NCBI GenBank assembly: GCA_026005095.1
Contig: BPKK01000002.1
Location: 124,001 to 188,000, forward strand
From: Silanimonas sp.
GTDB taxonomy: Bacteria; Pseudomonadota; Gammaproteobacteria; Xanthomonadales; Xanthomonadaceae
Direction of reading: 5' to 3'
DNA: 64,000 nucleotides
The notes beneath the pieces were generated by a model. The model saw only the letters and a program-made list of their open reading frames with translations, was not told the DNA's origin and ran no database searches. Of the stretch, positions 18,101 to 27,353 are shown one piece after another; positions within the stretch are counted from its first letter, which is position 1; each line of letters starts with the position of its first letter. Made by a program: the position numbers and the translations under genes.

Positions 18101-20473
18101 ATGGACGAGGCGGCGGCTCCTGCGCGACGCGGCCTGCGCTTCGGCACCAAGCTGGTGCTGCTGCTGGCCGCCCTAGTGGTAGGTCTACAGGTCGCGGGCT
18201 GGCTCACGGTGCGGGTGGCGGTGGAACGCAGCATCAGCCAGCAGCTCGAGGCCCAGCTGCGGGTGGGGGAGAAGGTCTGGGCCCGGCTGCACGAGGCGAA
18301 GCTGCGCCAGCTGCTGGAGCGTGTCTCGGTGCTGGCCGAGGACTTCGGCTTCAAGGAGGCCATCGCCCTGCAGGACGGCCCCACGCTCGAATCGGTGCTG
18401 GAGAGCGCCGAACGCCGCATCGGCGCCCCCTACGGCGCCATCCTCGCTGCCGACGGGACGCTACTGGCACAGCGGCTTCCCGCCGGCGTGGCGCTGCCCG
18501 CGTCCGCCCTGCAGGGCCTGGTGGCGGAAGCGCGGCAGGACGGGTTCTCCGCCGGCATCGTCGCCCTGTCCGGCGAGGCGGTGAGCTATGCCCTCGTACC
18601 AGTGTATGCGCCAGACCTCGTCGGCTGGCTGGCGCTGGGGCGAAGCTTCGGCACCGAGGAAGTGGACGAGCTGGCCGACATCACCGGACTCTCCCCGCGC
18701 GTCGTGCTGCGCGATGGGAGCGGCTGGCGCACGATGCAGGGCGTGGCGATGAGCGGCGCCGACCAGGCCGCGCTGGATACGGGAGCGGCACGCCTCGCGC
18801 TGGGGGGGGAGGACGATGACAACCCGCGGCTGGCGCTGCGGCTCTCCGCCGAACACCTTACCCCGGTCTATCTCCTCATCGGCGCCGACCGGCAGCTCGC
18901 CATGGCGCCCTACGCCGGCCTGCAGGCGCAGGTGCTGGCGCTGTCGCTGGCCGCCGCGGTATTGGCGATGCTGGCGGCCGGTCTCGTCAGCCGACGCGTC
19001 AGCGGTCCTCTCGGCGCCTTGGCGCGGGCCGCCTCGCGTATCCGCCGCGGCGAGTACGGTACCGCCGTACCAGTCGAGGGGAACGACGAGTTCGCCACCC
19101 TCGCCGAGGCCTTCAACGCCATGCAGCAAGGCATCGCCGAGCGCGAACAGCGCATCGTCCATCAAGCCGGACACGACGCACTCACCGGTCTGCCGAACCG
19201 TGAGCGGGCCTTGGCGCTGCTCACCGCGCGTCTCGCCGACACTCGCCTGATGCAGGGCACGCTGGCAATGGTCGACCTGCGCCATTTCCACGAAGTGAAC
19301 GACCTGCTCGGGCACGGGCATGGCGACCTCGCGCTGGTGGAGGTGGCGAACCGGCTGCGTGCCGCGGTGCGCGGCGAGGACCTGGTGGCCCGCCTCGGCG
19401 GCGATGAGTTCCTGGTCGGCTTCTGGGCCATGGATGCCAGCGCCGCGCAGGCGCGCTTCGAAGCATTGGCGCGGGCGCTCACCGCGCCAATGGAGGTGCA
19501 GGGCGCCCCGCTGCAGCTGGAGGTCGATCTCGGCCTGGTGGCTTTCGCCCGCGACGCGGACGGCGCGCTGCCCGACGCCCGCACCCTGCTGCGCCGGGTC
19601 GAGATCGCCAACCAACTCGCCAAGCGCGAAGGGCGGGGCATCGGTCTCTACCGCGAGGGCATGGATGAGCAGCACCTGCGTCAGCTGGCGATCGTCGGCG
19701 AGCTGCGTGCCGCCATCGAAGACGGCCAGTTCAGCCTCGTCTACCAGCCGAAGGTAGACCTGGTGACGCGCGGTGTGCGCCATGTCGAGGCCCTGCTGCG
19801 CTGGACGCATCCCAGCCTCGGACGCATCGGCCCGGACGAGTTCATCCCGCTGGCCGAGCGGGCCGGCCTGGTCGGTGTTCTCACCCGCTGGGTGCTGGAG
19901 CGTGCCTTCACCGATCTCGCCGCCTGGCGTGCAGCCGGGTTCTCTCACGGGGTGGCGATCAATCTCTCCGCCATCGACCTCGCCGATCCGGAGCTCGGCG
20001 CGGCGGTGATGGATCGCCTGCGCGCCCACGGCGTGCCGCCAACCCAGGTCATCATCGAGGTCACCGAGAGCGCGGTACTCGCCGACCTCGACCGCGCCGT
20101 CGCTACGCTGAAAGCTCTGCGCGCCGAGGGCCTGCAAGTCTCGGTAGACGATTTCGGCACCGGCCAGAGTTCGCTCGGACAGCTCAAGCGCCTGCCAGCC
20201 GACGAGCTGAAGATCGACAAGAGCTTCGTGCTGCAACTCGTTCCCGGTAGTGATGATGAGCGCATCGTGCAGTCGATCGTCCAACTCGGCCATGCCCTCG
20301 GCCTCAAAGTGGTGGCCGAGGGCCTCGAAACCGAGGCCGGTCTCGAAGTGCTGTCGCGTCTGCGCTGCGACGTGGCGCAGGGTTACCACTTCAGTCGCCC
20401 CCTACCGCTCGACGCCCTGCTCGACTGGCTGCGCGCCCGCGCTCCCGAACAGACGGAGAACCACGCTGCATGA
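18101..20473 (+). CDS. Membrane GGDEF-EAL c-di-GMP protein
   Basis: 790 residues. Transmembrane helix 1 is at about 18-40, a large periplasmic sensor at about 41-275 (dCACHE-like by position; family uncertain), helix 2 at about 276-298, HAMP at about 299-350. The GGDEF domain (about 355-510) keeps DALTGLPNRE and an intact GGDEF loop near residue 433. The EAL domain (about 525-780) keeps EALLRW, NLSAIDL, EVTESAVL, DDFGTGQSS, KIDKSF, AEGLETE and QGYHF. Both activities could be present; which dominates cannot be told. Operon position after the cupredoxin and before DUF3034 suggests it senses a periplasmic redox or copper state. Confidence 0.9.
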   Translation: MDEAAAPARRGLRFGTKLVLLLAALVVGLQVAGWLTVRVAVERSISQQLEAQLRVGEKVWARLHEAKLRQLLERVSVLAEDFGFKEAIALQDGPTLESVLESAERRIGAPYGAILAADGTLLAQRLPAGVALPASALQGLVAEARQDGFSAGIVALSGEAVSYALVPVYAPDLVGWLALGRSFGTEEVDELADITGLSPRVVLRDGSGWRTMQGVAMSGADQAALDTGAARLALGGEDDDNPRLALRLSAEHLTPVYLLIGADRQLAMAPYAGLQAQVLALSLAAAVLAMLAAGLVSRRVSGPLGALARAASRIRRGEYGTAVPVEGNDEFATLAEAFNAMQQGIAEREQRIVHQAGHDALTGLPNRERALALLTARLADTRLMQGTLAMVDLRHFHEVNDLLGHGHGDLALVEVANRLRAAVRGEDLVARLGGDEFLVGFWAMDASAAQARFEALARALTAPMEVQGAPLQLEVDLGLVAFARDADGALPDARTLLRRVEIANQLAKREGRGIGLYREGMDEQHLRQLAIVGELRAAIEDGQFSLVYQPKVDLVTRGVRHVEALLRWTHPSLGRIGPDEFIPLAERAGLVGVLTRWVLERAFTDLAAWRAAGFSHGVAINLSAIDLADPELGAAVMDRLRAHGVPPTQVIIEVTESAVLADLDRAVATLKALRAEGLQVSVDDFGTGQSSLGQLKRLPADELKIDKSFVLQLVPGSDDERIVQSIVQLGHALGLKVVAEGLETEAGLEVLSRLRCDVAQGYHFSRPLPLDALLDWLRARAPEQTENHAA

Positions 20474-21370
20474 CACGCTCTCGCTCTCTGCCTTGCGCTC
20501 TGGCCTGCCATTGCCCTGCTCACCGCCGCGCCCGCAGCCGCCCGCGACATCGCCACCCCAACGGCCATCGGCCACGCCGGTCGCCTGCTCGCCACCGGCG
20601 GGGCCAGCACGATCGAAGGCAGCGCCGGCGGCGGCATCGTGCCCTGGGCGGTGATCGCCGGCTACGGCACCGACGAACAATGGGGCGGCGCCGCCTTCGC
20701 CACCCGCGTCGACAGCGGCGACTACACGCTCACCAGCCGCGGCATCGCGCTGGGCTGGCGCAACCGCGTGGAGATCGGCGTGGCGCGCCAGGACTTCGGC
20801 CTGCCCACCCTGGCCGACGCGCTGGCCCTGCCGACCCGCCAGTTCCGCCAGGACATCGCCCACGCCAAGCTGCGCCTTGCCGGCGACCTCGTCTATGGCC
20901 CCTGGCCACAGCTCAGCCTGGGCTTACAGCACAAACGGCAACGCGATTTCCTCGTGCCCTCCCTCGTAGGGGCGGTGGACGACAGCGGCAACGACGTCTA
21001 CCTCGCCGCAACCAAGCTTTTCCTCGGCGGCGCCGGGGGCCGGCATCTGCTCGTCAACGGGGTGCTCCGCAGCAGCAATGCCAACCAGACCGGCCTGCTC
21101 GGCTTCGGCGGCGATGCGCGGCGCGGTCGCTCGCTGCTGGGCGAGGTCAGCATGGCGGTGCTGCTCGATCCCCGCTGGGCGCTGGGCATGGAGTACCGGC
21201 AAAAGCCTGACAACCTCGGCTTCGCCCGCGAACACGACTGGAAGGACGTGTTCGTCGCCTGGTTTCCCAACAAACGCGTGGCGCTGGTCGCGGCCTACGC
21301 CGACCTCGGCAGCATCGCCACCCTCGACCGACAGGAGGCCTGGTATGTCTCGCTGCAGCTCAGCCACTGA
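20470..21370 (+). CDS. DUF3034-family outer-envelope protein, with an apparent +1 frameshift in the signal peptide
   Basis: The conserved body is open in one frame back to the upstream gene's TGA but has no start codon there; the first GTG in frame is at 20639. The ATG at 20470 overlaps the upstream stop in the ATGA style used throughout this window and lies in the neighbouring frame. Removing one T at 20506 joins them and gives a textbook signal peptide (MTRSRSLPCALA then AIALLTAAPAAA). The mature part (about 275 residues) has alternating beta-strand-like segments and ends in SLQLSH, a C-terminal pattern of outer-membrane beta-barrels. DUF3034 has no known function. It sits between the c-di-GMP gene and the haemoglobin gene. 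Confidence 0.75.
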
Positions 21371-21791
21371 GCACGGCCTGCGCGCCGCGCTGCTCGCCCT
21401 GCTGCTGGCCGGTTGCGCCAGCACCAGCACGCCGAAGGCCAGCCTCTACGAGCGCCTCGGCGGCGCGGAGGGCATCGACGCCATCACCTTCGACCTGCTG
21501 GCGCGCAGCGTGGCCGACCCGCGCATCGCCGAGGACTTCGTCGAAGCCGACCTGGTGAACCTGCACGAACGCCTGGTGGAGCAGCTCTGTGCCTTGAGCG
21601 GCGGGCCCTGCACCTACGGCGGCCGCGACATGCGCGCCGCACATGCCGGGCTGGGCCTGACCGAGGCCGACTTCAACGCTCTCGTGGAACACCTCGTGGA
21701 TGCGATGCGCGCGCGCGGCGTGCCGCTCTCGGCCCAGAACGAGCTGCTGGCGATCCTGGCGCCGATGCGGCGCGAGGTCATCCGCCAGTAG
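21345..21791 (+). CDS. Group I truncated haemoglobin, lipoprotein-anchored
   Basis: 148 residues. The ATG at 21345 has a perfect AGGAGG 7 nt upstream, inside the end of the DUF3034 gene (26-nt overlap). The N-terminus is a lipoprotein signal with lipobox LAGC (Cys24), so the globin should be exported and lipidated, unlike the usual cytoplasmic trHbN. The globin core shows LYERLGGAEGI, a GRDMRAAHAGLGLTEADFNALVEHL block with the proximal haem His100, and MRREVIR at the end. Binding of O2 or NO at the periplasmic membrane face is expected. It is the last gene of the cupredoxin-GGDEF-EAL-DUF3034 operon. Confidence 0.85.
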   Translation: MSRCSSATEHGLRAALLALLLAGCASTSTPKASLYERLGGAEGIDAITFDLLARSVADPRIAEDFVEADLVNLHERLVEQLCALSGGPCTYGGRDMRAAHAGLGLTEADFNALVEHLVDAMRARGVPLSAQNELLAILAPMRREVIRQ

Positions 21792-21821
21792 GGGCCGTCC
21801 GCGCCGCGCGGGGTCGCGGCC

Positions 21822-23198
21822 TCACTTCCCGATGCAGAAGCTCGAGAAGATGCGGCCGAGCAGGGCATCGGCGCTCACTGCGCCGGTGATCTCACCATAG
21901 GCCGCCTGCGCAAGCCGCAGCTCCTCCGCCGCGAGCTCCCCCTGCCCGGCCCGGAGCTGCGCGGCAGCAGCGGCGAGATGCCGGCCGGCACGCTCGATCG
22001 CCTCTACATGCCGCGCCCGCGCCGAGAAGCTGCCCTCCGCTCCCTCGCCGGCGGCGGCCTCGCGCAGGGCGCGGTGCAGGGCTTCCAGGCCCTCGCCGCG
22101 GCGGGCATCGATCCACAGGTGCAGGCCGTCGGCGCGCCGCTCCTCCGCGCCCAGCCGCCCCGTCAGGTCGGCATGGGTGTGCAGCCAGAGTACGTCAGGA
22201 CTCGGGCCATCCTCTTCGCCATCGCCAGCGAACTCGGCAGCCAATCGTGGTAAGGCGGCTTCGGCCTCGCGGTCGTCGAGCAGGGCCAGTACCAGGTCGG
22301 CACGCCGGCGCTCGGCGCGGGCACGACGGATGCCCTCCTGCTCGACCGGATCGGCGGTCTCGCGCAGGCCGGCCGTGTCCACCAGGGTGAACTCCATGCC
22401 CTCGAGCCGCAGCACCTCGCGCAGCAGGTCGCGGGTGGTGCCGGGAAGCGGGGTGACGATGGCGCGCTCGCTGCCGGCCAGCGCATTCATCAGCGCGCTC
22501 TTGCCGGCATTGGGGGCACCGGCCAGCACCACGTGCAGGCCGTCGACGAGGCGCTGGCCGCGCGTGGCATCGGCACGCAGGGCGGCATGCAGGGCCTCGA
22601 CTCCCGCCAGGCGTTCGTGCAGTTCCGCGGCGGCGAGGAAATCGATCTCCTCCTCCGGGAAATCGATCGCCGCCTCCACGTGCACCCGCAGCGCCGTGAG
22701 GGCTTCCACCACCTCGGCCACGCGGGCGCTGAACACGCCGTCGAGCGAGCGCCGCGCGGCGCGCAGGGCCGCCTCGGAGGAGGCGGCGATCAGGTCGGCC
22801 ACCGCCTCGGCCTGAGCAAGGTCGAGCCGGCCCTCGAGGAAGGCACGCTCACTGAACTCGCCGGGCCGCGCCGGCCGGGCCCCCAGCGCCACGCAGCGGG
22901 CCTGCAGCCGGGCCAGGAGCAGTGGATTGCCATGGCCCTGCAGTTCCACCACGTCCTCGCCGGTGAAGCTGTGGGGCGCCGGGAAGGCGATCAGCAGGCC
23001 GTCGTCGATCACCTCGCCGTCGGCCTCGCAAAAGCGCCGGTAATGCGCATGGCGCGGGCGCGGCACGAAGTCCGCCTCCGCGGACCCGGCCAACGCCGCC
23101 GCGATGGCAAAGGCGCGCGGCCCGGAAAGCCGCAGCACGCCGATGCCGGCCCGCCCGGCGGGCGTGGCGATGGCGACGATGGTGTCGCGCAACACCAC
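21822..23198 (-). CDS. mnmE: tRNA modification GTPase MnmE (TrmE)
   Basis: 458 residues from the tandem GTG at 23198, with GGAGG about 7 nt upstream, 17 nt after the yidC stop. With MnmG it makes the 5-carboxymethylaminomethyl group on wobble U34 of tRNAs. Visible features: N-terminal folate-binding-like domain (DTIVAIATPAGRAGIGVLRLSG), helical domain, inserted G domain with GAPNAGKSALMN (about 226), the TTRD switch and DTAG, and the C-terminal FCIGK whose Cys is diagnostic. Last gene of the rpmH-rnpA-yidC-mnmE set. Confidence 0.97.
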   Translation of the reverse strand: MVLRDTIVAIATPAGRAGIGVLRLSGPRAFAIAAALAGSAEADFVPRPRHAHYRRFCEADGEVIDDGLLIAFPAPHSFTGEDVVELQGHGNPLLLARLQARCVALGARPARPGEFSERAFLEGRLDLAQAEAVADLIAASSEAALRAARRSLDGVFSARVAEVVEALTALRVHVEAAIDFPEEEIDFLAAAELHERLAGVEALHAALRADATRGQRLVDGLHVVLAGAPNAGKSALMNALAGSERAIVTPLPGTTRDLLREVLRLEGMEFTLVDTAGLRETADPVEQEGIRRARAERRRADLVLALLDDREAEAALPRLAAEFAGDGEEDGPSPDVLWLHTHADLTGRLGAEERRADGLHLWIDARRGEGLEALHRALREAAAGEGAEGSFSARARHVEAIERAGRHLAAAAAQLRAGQGELAAEELRLAQAAYGEITGAVSADALLGRIFSSFCIGK

Positions 23199-23215
23199 CG
23201 GCCCGCCTCCGGCGC

Positions 23216-24967
23216 TTACTTCGCCTTCGCCGGCAGCGCCGGCGTCTCGCCGTAGCGCTTGGTCATCCACCACTGCTGGGCCAGACCGAGCAGGCCGTTG
23301 GTGAACCAGTACAGCACCAGGCCCGAGGGGAAGAAGGCGAACAGCACGCCGAACACCACCGGCATCCACTGCAGCATCTTCTTCTGCATCGGGTCCATGC
23401 CCGGGCTGGGCGTGAGCTTCTGCGTCAGCCACATCACCGCGAGGTTCAGCGCCGGCAGGATGAAGTAGGGATCGGGCGCGGTGAGGTTGTCGATCCAGAG
23501 GATCCACGGCGCCTGGCGCAGCTCCACCGACTCCAGCAGCACCCAGTAGAGCGCGAGGAAGATCGGGATCGGCACCAGCATCGGCAGGCAGCCGCCCAGC
23601 GGATTGATCTTCTCCTTCTGGTACAGCTCCATCATCGCCTGGTTGAACTTCATGCGGTCTTCGCCATAGCGCTCCTTGAGCTGCTCGATGCGCGGGGCGA
23701 TGGCGCGCATGCGGGCCATGCTCTGGTACTGCTTGGCCGAGACCGGATAGAGCAGGAGCTTGAGCAGCACCACGATGCCGATGATGGCCCAGCCCCAGTT
23801 GCCGAACAGGGCGTGCAGCCAGTCCAGCACCCAGAACAGCGGCTGGGCGAGGAAGCTGAAGATGCCGTAGTCGAGCGAGAGCGGCAGGGTGGGGTCGATG
23901 GCCTTCATCGGCGCCTGCAGCTTCGGTCCCACCCACAGGGTGGAATCGATCGCCAGGCGCTCGCCAGGGGCCACGGCCAGCGGCTGGCCCACGCTGCGGA
24001 TGGCGAAGCGGTTGCCTTCCACCGTGTGCAGGGAGAGGGTGTGCGCCTTGTCCTTCGGCGGCACCCAGGCCGAGAGGAAGTGGTGGCGCAGCATGGCGAG
24101 CCAGCCGCCGGTGGTGGCCTTGTCGAGTGAGCCTTTGTCGGCGAAGTCCTCGAACTTGCGTTTCTCGAAGTGATCGGCGGCGGTGTACCAGGCCGCGCCG
24201 ACGAAGCTGAAGCTCTCCGGGTTGGTGAACATCGAGCGCTTGGCCGGCGGCGGCGGCGGGCGCTTCAGGATCTGGTGGAACAGGCTGCCGCTGAAGGCCG
24301 CCGTGCCGGCGTTCTCGAGCTCGTGGCGCACGCCGATGGCATAGCTGCCGCGTTCCAGCGTGTAGATCTTGCGGGCGACGAGACCGGAGGCCTCGTCGCG
24401 CCAGACGAGCGGCACCTCCAGCCGGTTCTGCCCTTCGGCGAGAACGAGGCGCTCGGCCTCCTGCTCGAAGGCCCACAAAGCATCACCGCCAGGGGCGGGG
24501 CTGGCGGCAAGCCAGCCGCTCTGCGCCACCTCGAAGCGGGTAGCCTCGCGGTCGAGCAGGATGACATTGCCCTTGCTGCGGTCTTCCTGGTCCACCGGAT
24601 AGGCGAGCAATTCGGCGAACACCAGGGCGCCGCCCCGGCTGTCGATGCGCAGGCGCAGCACGTCGGTGAGCACCTCGAGCTCGCGGCCAGCGGCGGAAGG
24701 GAGGCTGGCCGGCGCGGGGACCGGCGCCGGGGCATCGGCCAGGGTGGGCAGGCCGTCGCTGGCCGGCACCGCCCCGGCGGCCGGCGCGGCGGCCGGCGGC
24801 AGGTCGGCGGCGGTCGGCAGCCCCGCATCACTGCTCTCCGCCGCGGCGGCCGGCGCCGGCGCGGGGAGCGCCGCGGGCGGCGTGGCGGTGAAGCGGGTCC
24901 ATTCGAAAGCGAGCAGGATCGCCAGGGCAAACCAGGCGAACAGGAGGAAGGCGCGGTTCTGGTTCAT
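23216..24967 (-). CDS. yidC: Membrane protein insertase YidC
   Basis: 583 residues from the ATG at 24967, which overlaps the rnpA stop (ATGA). Inserts and folds inner-membrane proteins with or without Sec. The N-terminal signal-anchor (RAFLLFAWFALAILLAFEW) is followed by a long Ala/Pro-rich linker (about 30-115), the P1 periplasmic beta domain (about 120-350), and the five-helix insertase core (FNWGWAIIGIVVLLKLLLYPVS, GGCLPMLVPIPIFLALYW, FAFFPSGLVLYWFTN). No yidD gene lies between it and rnpA, where many bacteria have one. Confidence 0.97.
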   Translation of the reverse strand: MNQNRAFLLFAWFALAILLAFEWTRFTATPPAALPAPAPAAAAESSDAGLPTAADLPPAAAPAAGAVPASDGLPTLADAPAPVPAPASLPSAAGRELEVLTDVLRLRIDSRGGALVFAELLAYPVDQEDRSKGNVILLDREATRFEVAQSGWLAASPAPGGDALWAFEQEAERLVLAEGQNRLEVPLVWRDEASGLVARKIYTLERGSYAIGVRHELENAGTAAFSGSLFHQILKRPPPPPAKRSMFTNPESFSFVGAAWYTAADHFEKRKFEDFADKGSLDKATTGGWLAMLRHHFLSAWVPPKDKAHTLSLHTVEGNRFAIRSVGQPLAVAPGERLAIDSTLWVGPKLQAPMKAIDPTLPLSLDYGIFSFLAQPLFWVLDWLHALFGNWGWAIIGIVVLLKLLLYPVSAKQYQSMARMRAIAPRIEQLKERYGEDRMKFNQAMMELYQKEKINPLGGCLPMLVPIPIFLALYWVLLESVELRQAPWILWIDNLTAPDPYFILPALNLAVMWLTQKLTPSPGMDPMQKKMLQWMPVVFGVLFAFFPSGLVLYWFTNGLLGLAQQWWMTKRYGETPALPAKAK

Positions 24968-25446
24968 TCGGTCACTCGCCCGCCGGCGCCGCTGGGCGCG
25001 CGGGGCTGGATGGGGATTCGGGGTGCGGAGACGATGGGGCCCCGGGGCCCGGGGTCGCGGCCGGGGCGATTGTGCCGGCGGGCGGGGATGGCGGCAACGC
25101 GAGCAGGCGGTTGCCAGAGGGTCTCGAGCTCGGCGCGCAGGGCGGCCTTGCCGAGGGCCCCGGCCCCCGCCCGGGCCACCACGATGCAGTCGCCGGCGGG
25201 CAGGCCGTGGCGGCGCTGGCGGAAGCTCTCGCGGATCTGCCGCTTGATGCGGTTGCGCACCACGGCGTCGGGACTGACCTTGCGGCTCACCGCCATTCCC
25301 AAACGGCAAAAGCCCCCATCGCGGGAACGCAGATGGAGGCTGAAGTGGCGCGTCGCCACGCGCCGACAGTCGGCGAAGGCTTCGCGGTACTCGCGCCCGC
25401 TGCGGACGCGGACCTCGACCGGAAAGCGGGCGTCTAGGCCTCGCAT
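24964..25446 (-). CDS. rnpA: Ribonuclease P protein component
   Basis: 160 residues from the ATG at 25446. Protein subunit of RNase P, which trims tRNA 5' leaders. The RNR signature is clear (VSPDAVVRNRIKRQIRESFR) after the FSLHLRSRDGGFCRLGMAVSRKV strand set. It is longer than the usual about 120 residues because of a Pro/Arg-rich, probably disordered C-terminal tail (about 125-160) that runs into the yidC start. Rich coding overlap with yidC suggests translational coupling. 22 nt downstream of rpmH. Confidence 0.95.
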   Translation of the reverse strand: MRGLDARFPVEVRVRSGREYREAFADCRRVATRHFSLHLRSRDGGFCRLGMAVSRKVSPDAVVRNRIKRQIRESFRQRRHGLPAGDCIVVARAGAGALGKAALRAELETLWQPPARVAAIPARRHNRPGRDPGPRGPIVSAPRIPIQPRAPSGAGGRVTE

Positions 25447-25468
25447 GCCGGCGGCGAAGCCACCGGGA

Positions 25469-25609
25469 TCAGGCGCTGAGGCGCTTGCGGCCCTTGGCGC
25501 GGCGGCGCGACAGGATCTTGCGGCCCTCGGCGGTCGCCATGCGGGCACGGAAGCCGTGGTCGCGCTTGCGCTTGAGGTTGCTGGGCTGGTAGGTGCGCTT
25601 GGTGGCCAT
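25469..25609 (-). CDS. rpmH: 50S ribosomal protein L34
   Basis: 46 residues. The short basic sequence begins [20 protein letters not shown] and continues [23 protein letters not shown], which is diagnostic of bL34. Its position divergent from dnaA and upstream of rnpA is the standard bacterial origin arrangement. Confidence 0.97.
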   Translation of the reverse strand: MATKRTYQPSNLKRKRDHGFRARMATAEGRKILSRRRAKGRKRLSA

Positions 25610-25687
25610 GGGTCACCTGTTCGATGGGGCGGGAAAAGAGGCGGGATCCTACGCACTCCCGGCCTCCTCCGTCAAGCCATCCGCGGC

Positions 25688-25716
25688 TTGGCGGAGCGGG
25701 ACGGCAACGCTATGCT
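25688..25716 (+). promoter_or_regulatory. Candidate dnaA promoter
   Basis: TTGGCG at 25688-25693, a 17-nt spacer, and TATGCT at 25711-25716 form a plausible sigma-70 promoter 70 nt upstream of the dnaA ATG. A perfect DnaA box follows just after the expected transcription start, fitting autoregulation. Confidence 0.5.
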
Positions 25717-25733
25717 GCCCGCCCATCCCCAAC

Positions 25734-25742
25734 TTATCCACA
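25734..25742 (+). promoter_or_regulatory. DnaA box (TTATCCACA) upstream of dnaA
   Basis: A perfect nine-base DnaA box between the candidate promoter and the dnaA start codon. It is likely used for DnaA autorepression. It is followed by an imperfect inverted repeat (CAGCCGCGG ... CCGCGGGCTG, 25741-25765) in the leader. Confidence 0.75.
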
Positions 25743-25785
25743 GCCGCGGCTCCGGCCGCGGGCTGGAATGCCTCGTCCCCGCCTT

Positions 25786-27129
25786 ATGGAATCCGCCTGG
25801 CCCCTCTGCCTGGAACGCCTGGAAGCCGAGCTGCCGCTCGAGGACGTCCAGACCTGGCTGAAACCCCTGCATGCCGAGGTCCGCGCCGAAGGCCTCACCC
25901 TTTATGCCCCGAACGGGTTCGTGGTCGACACGGTGCGCGACCGCTATCTGGCGCGCATCCAGGAGCTGCTGGCGCACTTCGCCGGCGCCCCGCTGCTGGT
26001 GCAGGTGACGGTGGGCAGTGCCCCGCGCCCGGGTACCGGCCGCGAACCTGGCGGCGCCCCAGAACCCGTCGCCGGCAGCATGCCGGCGCGGCCGGCCCTG
26101 CCTCCGCTCGCACCGACGGTGGACCCGGCCTATACCTTCGAGAACTTCGTGGAAGGCCGCAGCAACCAGCTCGGCAAGTCGGCCGCCCTGCAGGTGGCGC
26201 AGAACCCGGGGCGGGCCTACAACCCGCTGCTGCTCTACGGCGGCACGGGTCTGGGCAAGACCCATCTGATGCATGCCGCCGGCAACTTGATGCTGGCGCT
26301 CAACCCGGGCATGCGCGTGCTCTACCTGCGCTCCGAGCAGTTCTTCTCGGCGATGATGAAGGCGCTGCAGGAAAAGTCGATGGATCAGTTCAAGCGCCAG
26401 TTCCACACCGTGGATGCGCTGCTGATCGACGACATCCAGTTCTTCGCCGGCAAGAACACCACCCAGGAGGAGTTCTTCCATACCTTCAATGCGCTGTTCG
26501 ACGGCAAGCAGCAGATCATCCTGACCTGCGACCGCTACCCGCGTGAGGTGGAGAACCTAGAACCTCGGCTGAAGTCGCGCCTCGGCTGGGGGCTGTCGGT
26601 GGCCATCGAGCCGCCCGACTTCGAGACCCGGGCGGCCATCCTCACCTCCAAGGCCCGGGCGCGGAACGTGCCGCTGCCCGAGGACGTGGCCCTTTTGATC
26701 GCCAAGCGCATGCGCTCCAACGTGCGCGACCTCGAGGGTGCCCTGAACACTCTGGCGGCCCGCGCCAACTTCCTCGGCAAGCCGATCACCGTCGAGTTCG
26801 CCCAAGAGACCCTGCGCGACCTGCTGCGCGCCCAGCAGCAGGCCATTTCCATCCCGAACATCCAGAAGGCCGTGGCAGACTACTACCAGCTGCGCGTGGC
26901 CGACCTCCTGTCGAAACGCCGCACCCGCTCGCTGGCGCGCCCGCGCCAGCTGGCGATGGCGCTCGCCAAGGAGCTCACCGAGCACAGCCTGCCGGAAATC
27001 GGGGATGCCTTCGGCGGCCGCGACCACACCACGGTGCTGCACGGCTGCCGGGTGATCCGCGAGCTGATGCAGACCGACGGCAAGCTGTGCGAGGACTGGG
27101 ACAAGCTGGTGCGCAAACTCACGGAGTGA
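25786..27129 (+). CDS. dnaA: Chromosomal replication initiator DnaA
   Basis: 447 residues from the ATG at 25786 ([17 protein letters not shown]). Domain I (1-75) is followed by a short variable linker, the AAA+ domain with [15 protein letters not shown], Walker [10 protein letters not shown] (about 152-160), Walker [10 protein letters not shown] and an arginine-finger region ([10 protein letters not shown]), and the DNA-binding domain IV ending in [16 protein letters not shown], which reads DnaA boxes. It initiates replication at the oriC that begins right after its stop codon. Confidence 0.98.
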   Translation: MESAWPLCLERLEAELPLEDVQTWLKPLHAEVRAEGLTLYAPNGFVVDTVRDRYLARIQELLAHFAGAPLLVQVTVGSAPRPGTGREPGGAPEPVAGSMPARPALPPLAPTVDPAYTFENFVEGRSNQLGKSAALQVAQNPGRAYNPLLLYGGTGLGKTHLMHAAGNLMLALNPGMRVLYLRSEQFFSAMMKALQEKSMDQFKRQFHTVDALLIDDIQFFAGKNTTQEEFFHTFNALFDGKQQIILTCDRYPREVENLEPRLKSRLGWGLSVAIEPPDFETRAAILTSKARARNVPLPEDVALLIAKRMRSNVRDLEGALNTLAARANFLGKPITVEFAQETLRDLLRAQQQAISIPNIQKAVADYYQLRVADLLSKRRTRSLARPRQLAMALAKELTEHSLPEIGDAFGGRDHTTVLHGCRVIRELMQTDGKLCEDWDKLVRKLTE

Positions 27130-27353
27130 ATAGCCGCAGATCAAGGGGTGCATAGCCTGTGGAAAACTTGGGATATGTGCTGCAGCGCCCCGGCCATCCA
27201 CGGTTATCCACACACTTGTTCTTCGGCTTCCCCACAGCGCGAAGAAAAATTTTTCCTTCAAAATCAATGGTTTGATGCGTTATCCCGGGCTTTCCGGGCG
27301 CTCTACCACCGCCAAGCACCGATTTATCCAACGACGGATACAGGCCCCGACGC
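27130..27353. other. oriC: dnaA-dnaN intergenic region with DnaA boxes and an AT-rich stretch
   Basis: Non-coding and much AT-richer than its surroundings. It holds a perfect DnaA box TTATCCACA at 27204-27212, a one-mismatch reverse box TGTGGAAAA at 27158-27166, and weaker boxes TTATCCCGG (27280-27288) and TTATCCAAC (27324-27332). An A/T-rich tract at 27240-27276 (GAAGAAAAATTTTTCC...) is a good candidate unwinding element. The dnaN promoter should also lie here. Location and content support the chromosomal origin. Confidence 0.85.

Noticed and set aside
18101..21370. Calling the cupredoxin operon a methylamine dehydrogenase cluster
   Set aside because: Only the cupredoxin resembles 'methylamine utilisation' proteins; no mau structural genes are present.
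24968..25468. A yidD gene between rnpA and yidC
   Set aside because: rnpA and yidC overlap by 4 nt (ATGA), leaving no room.
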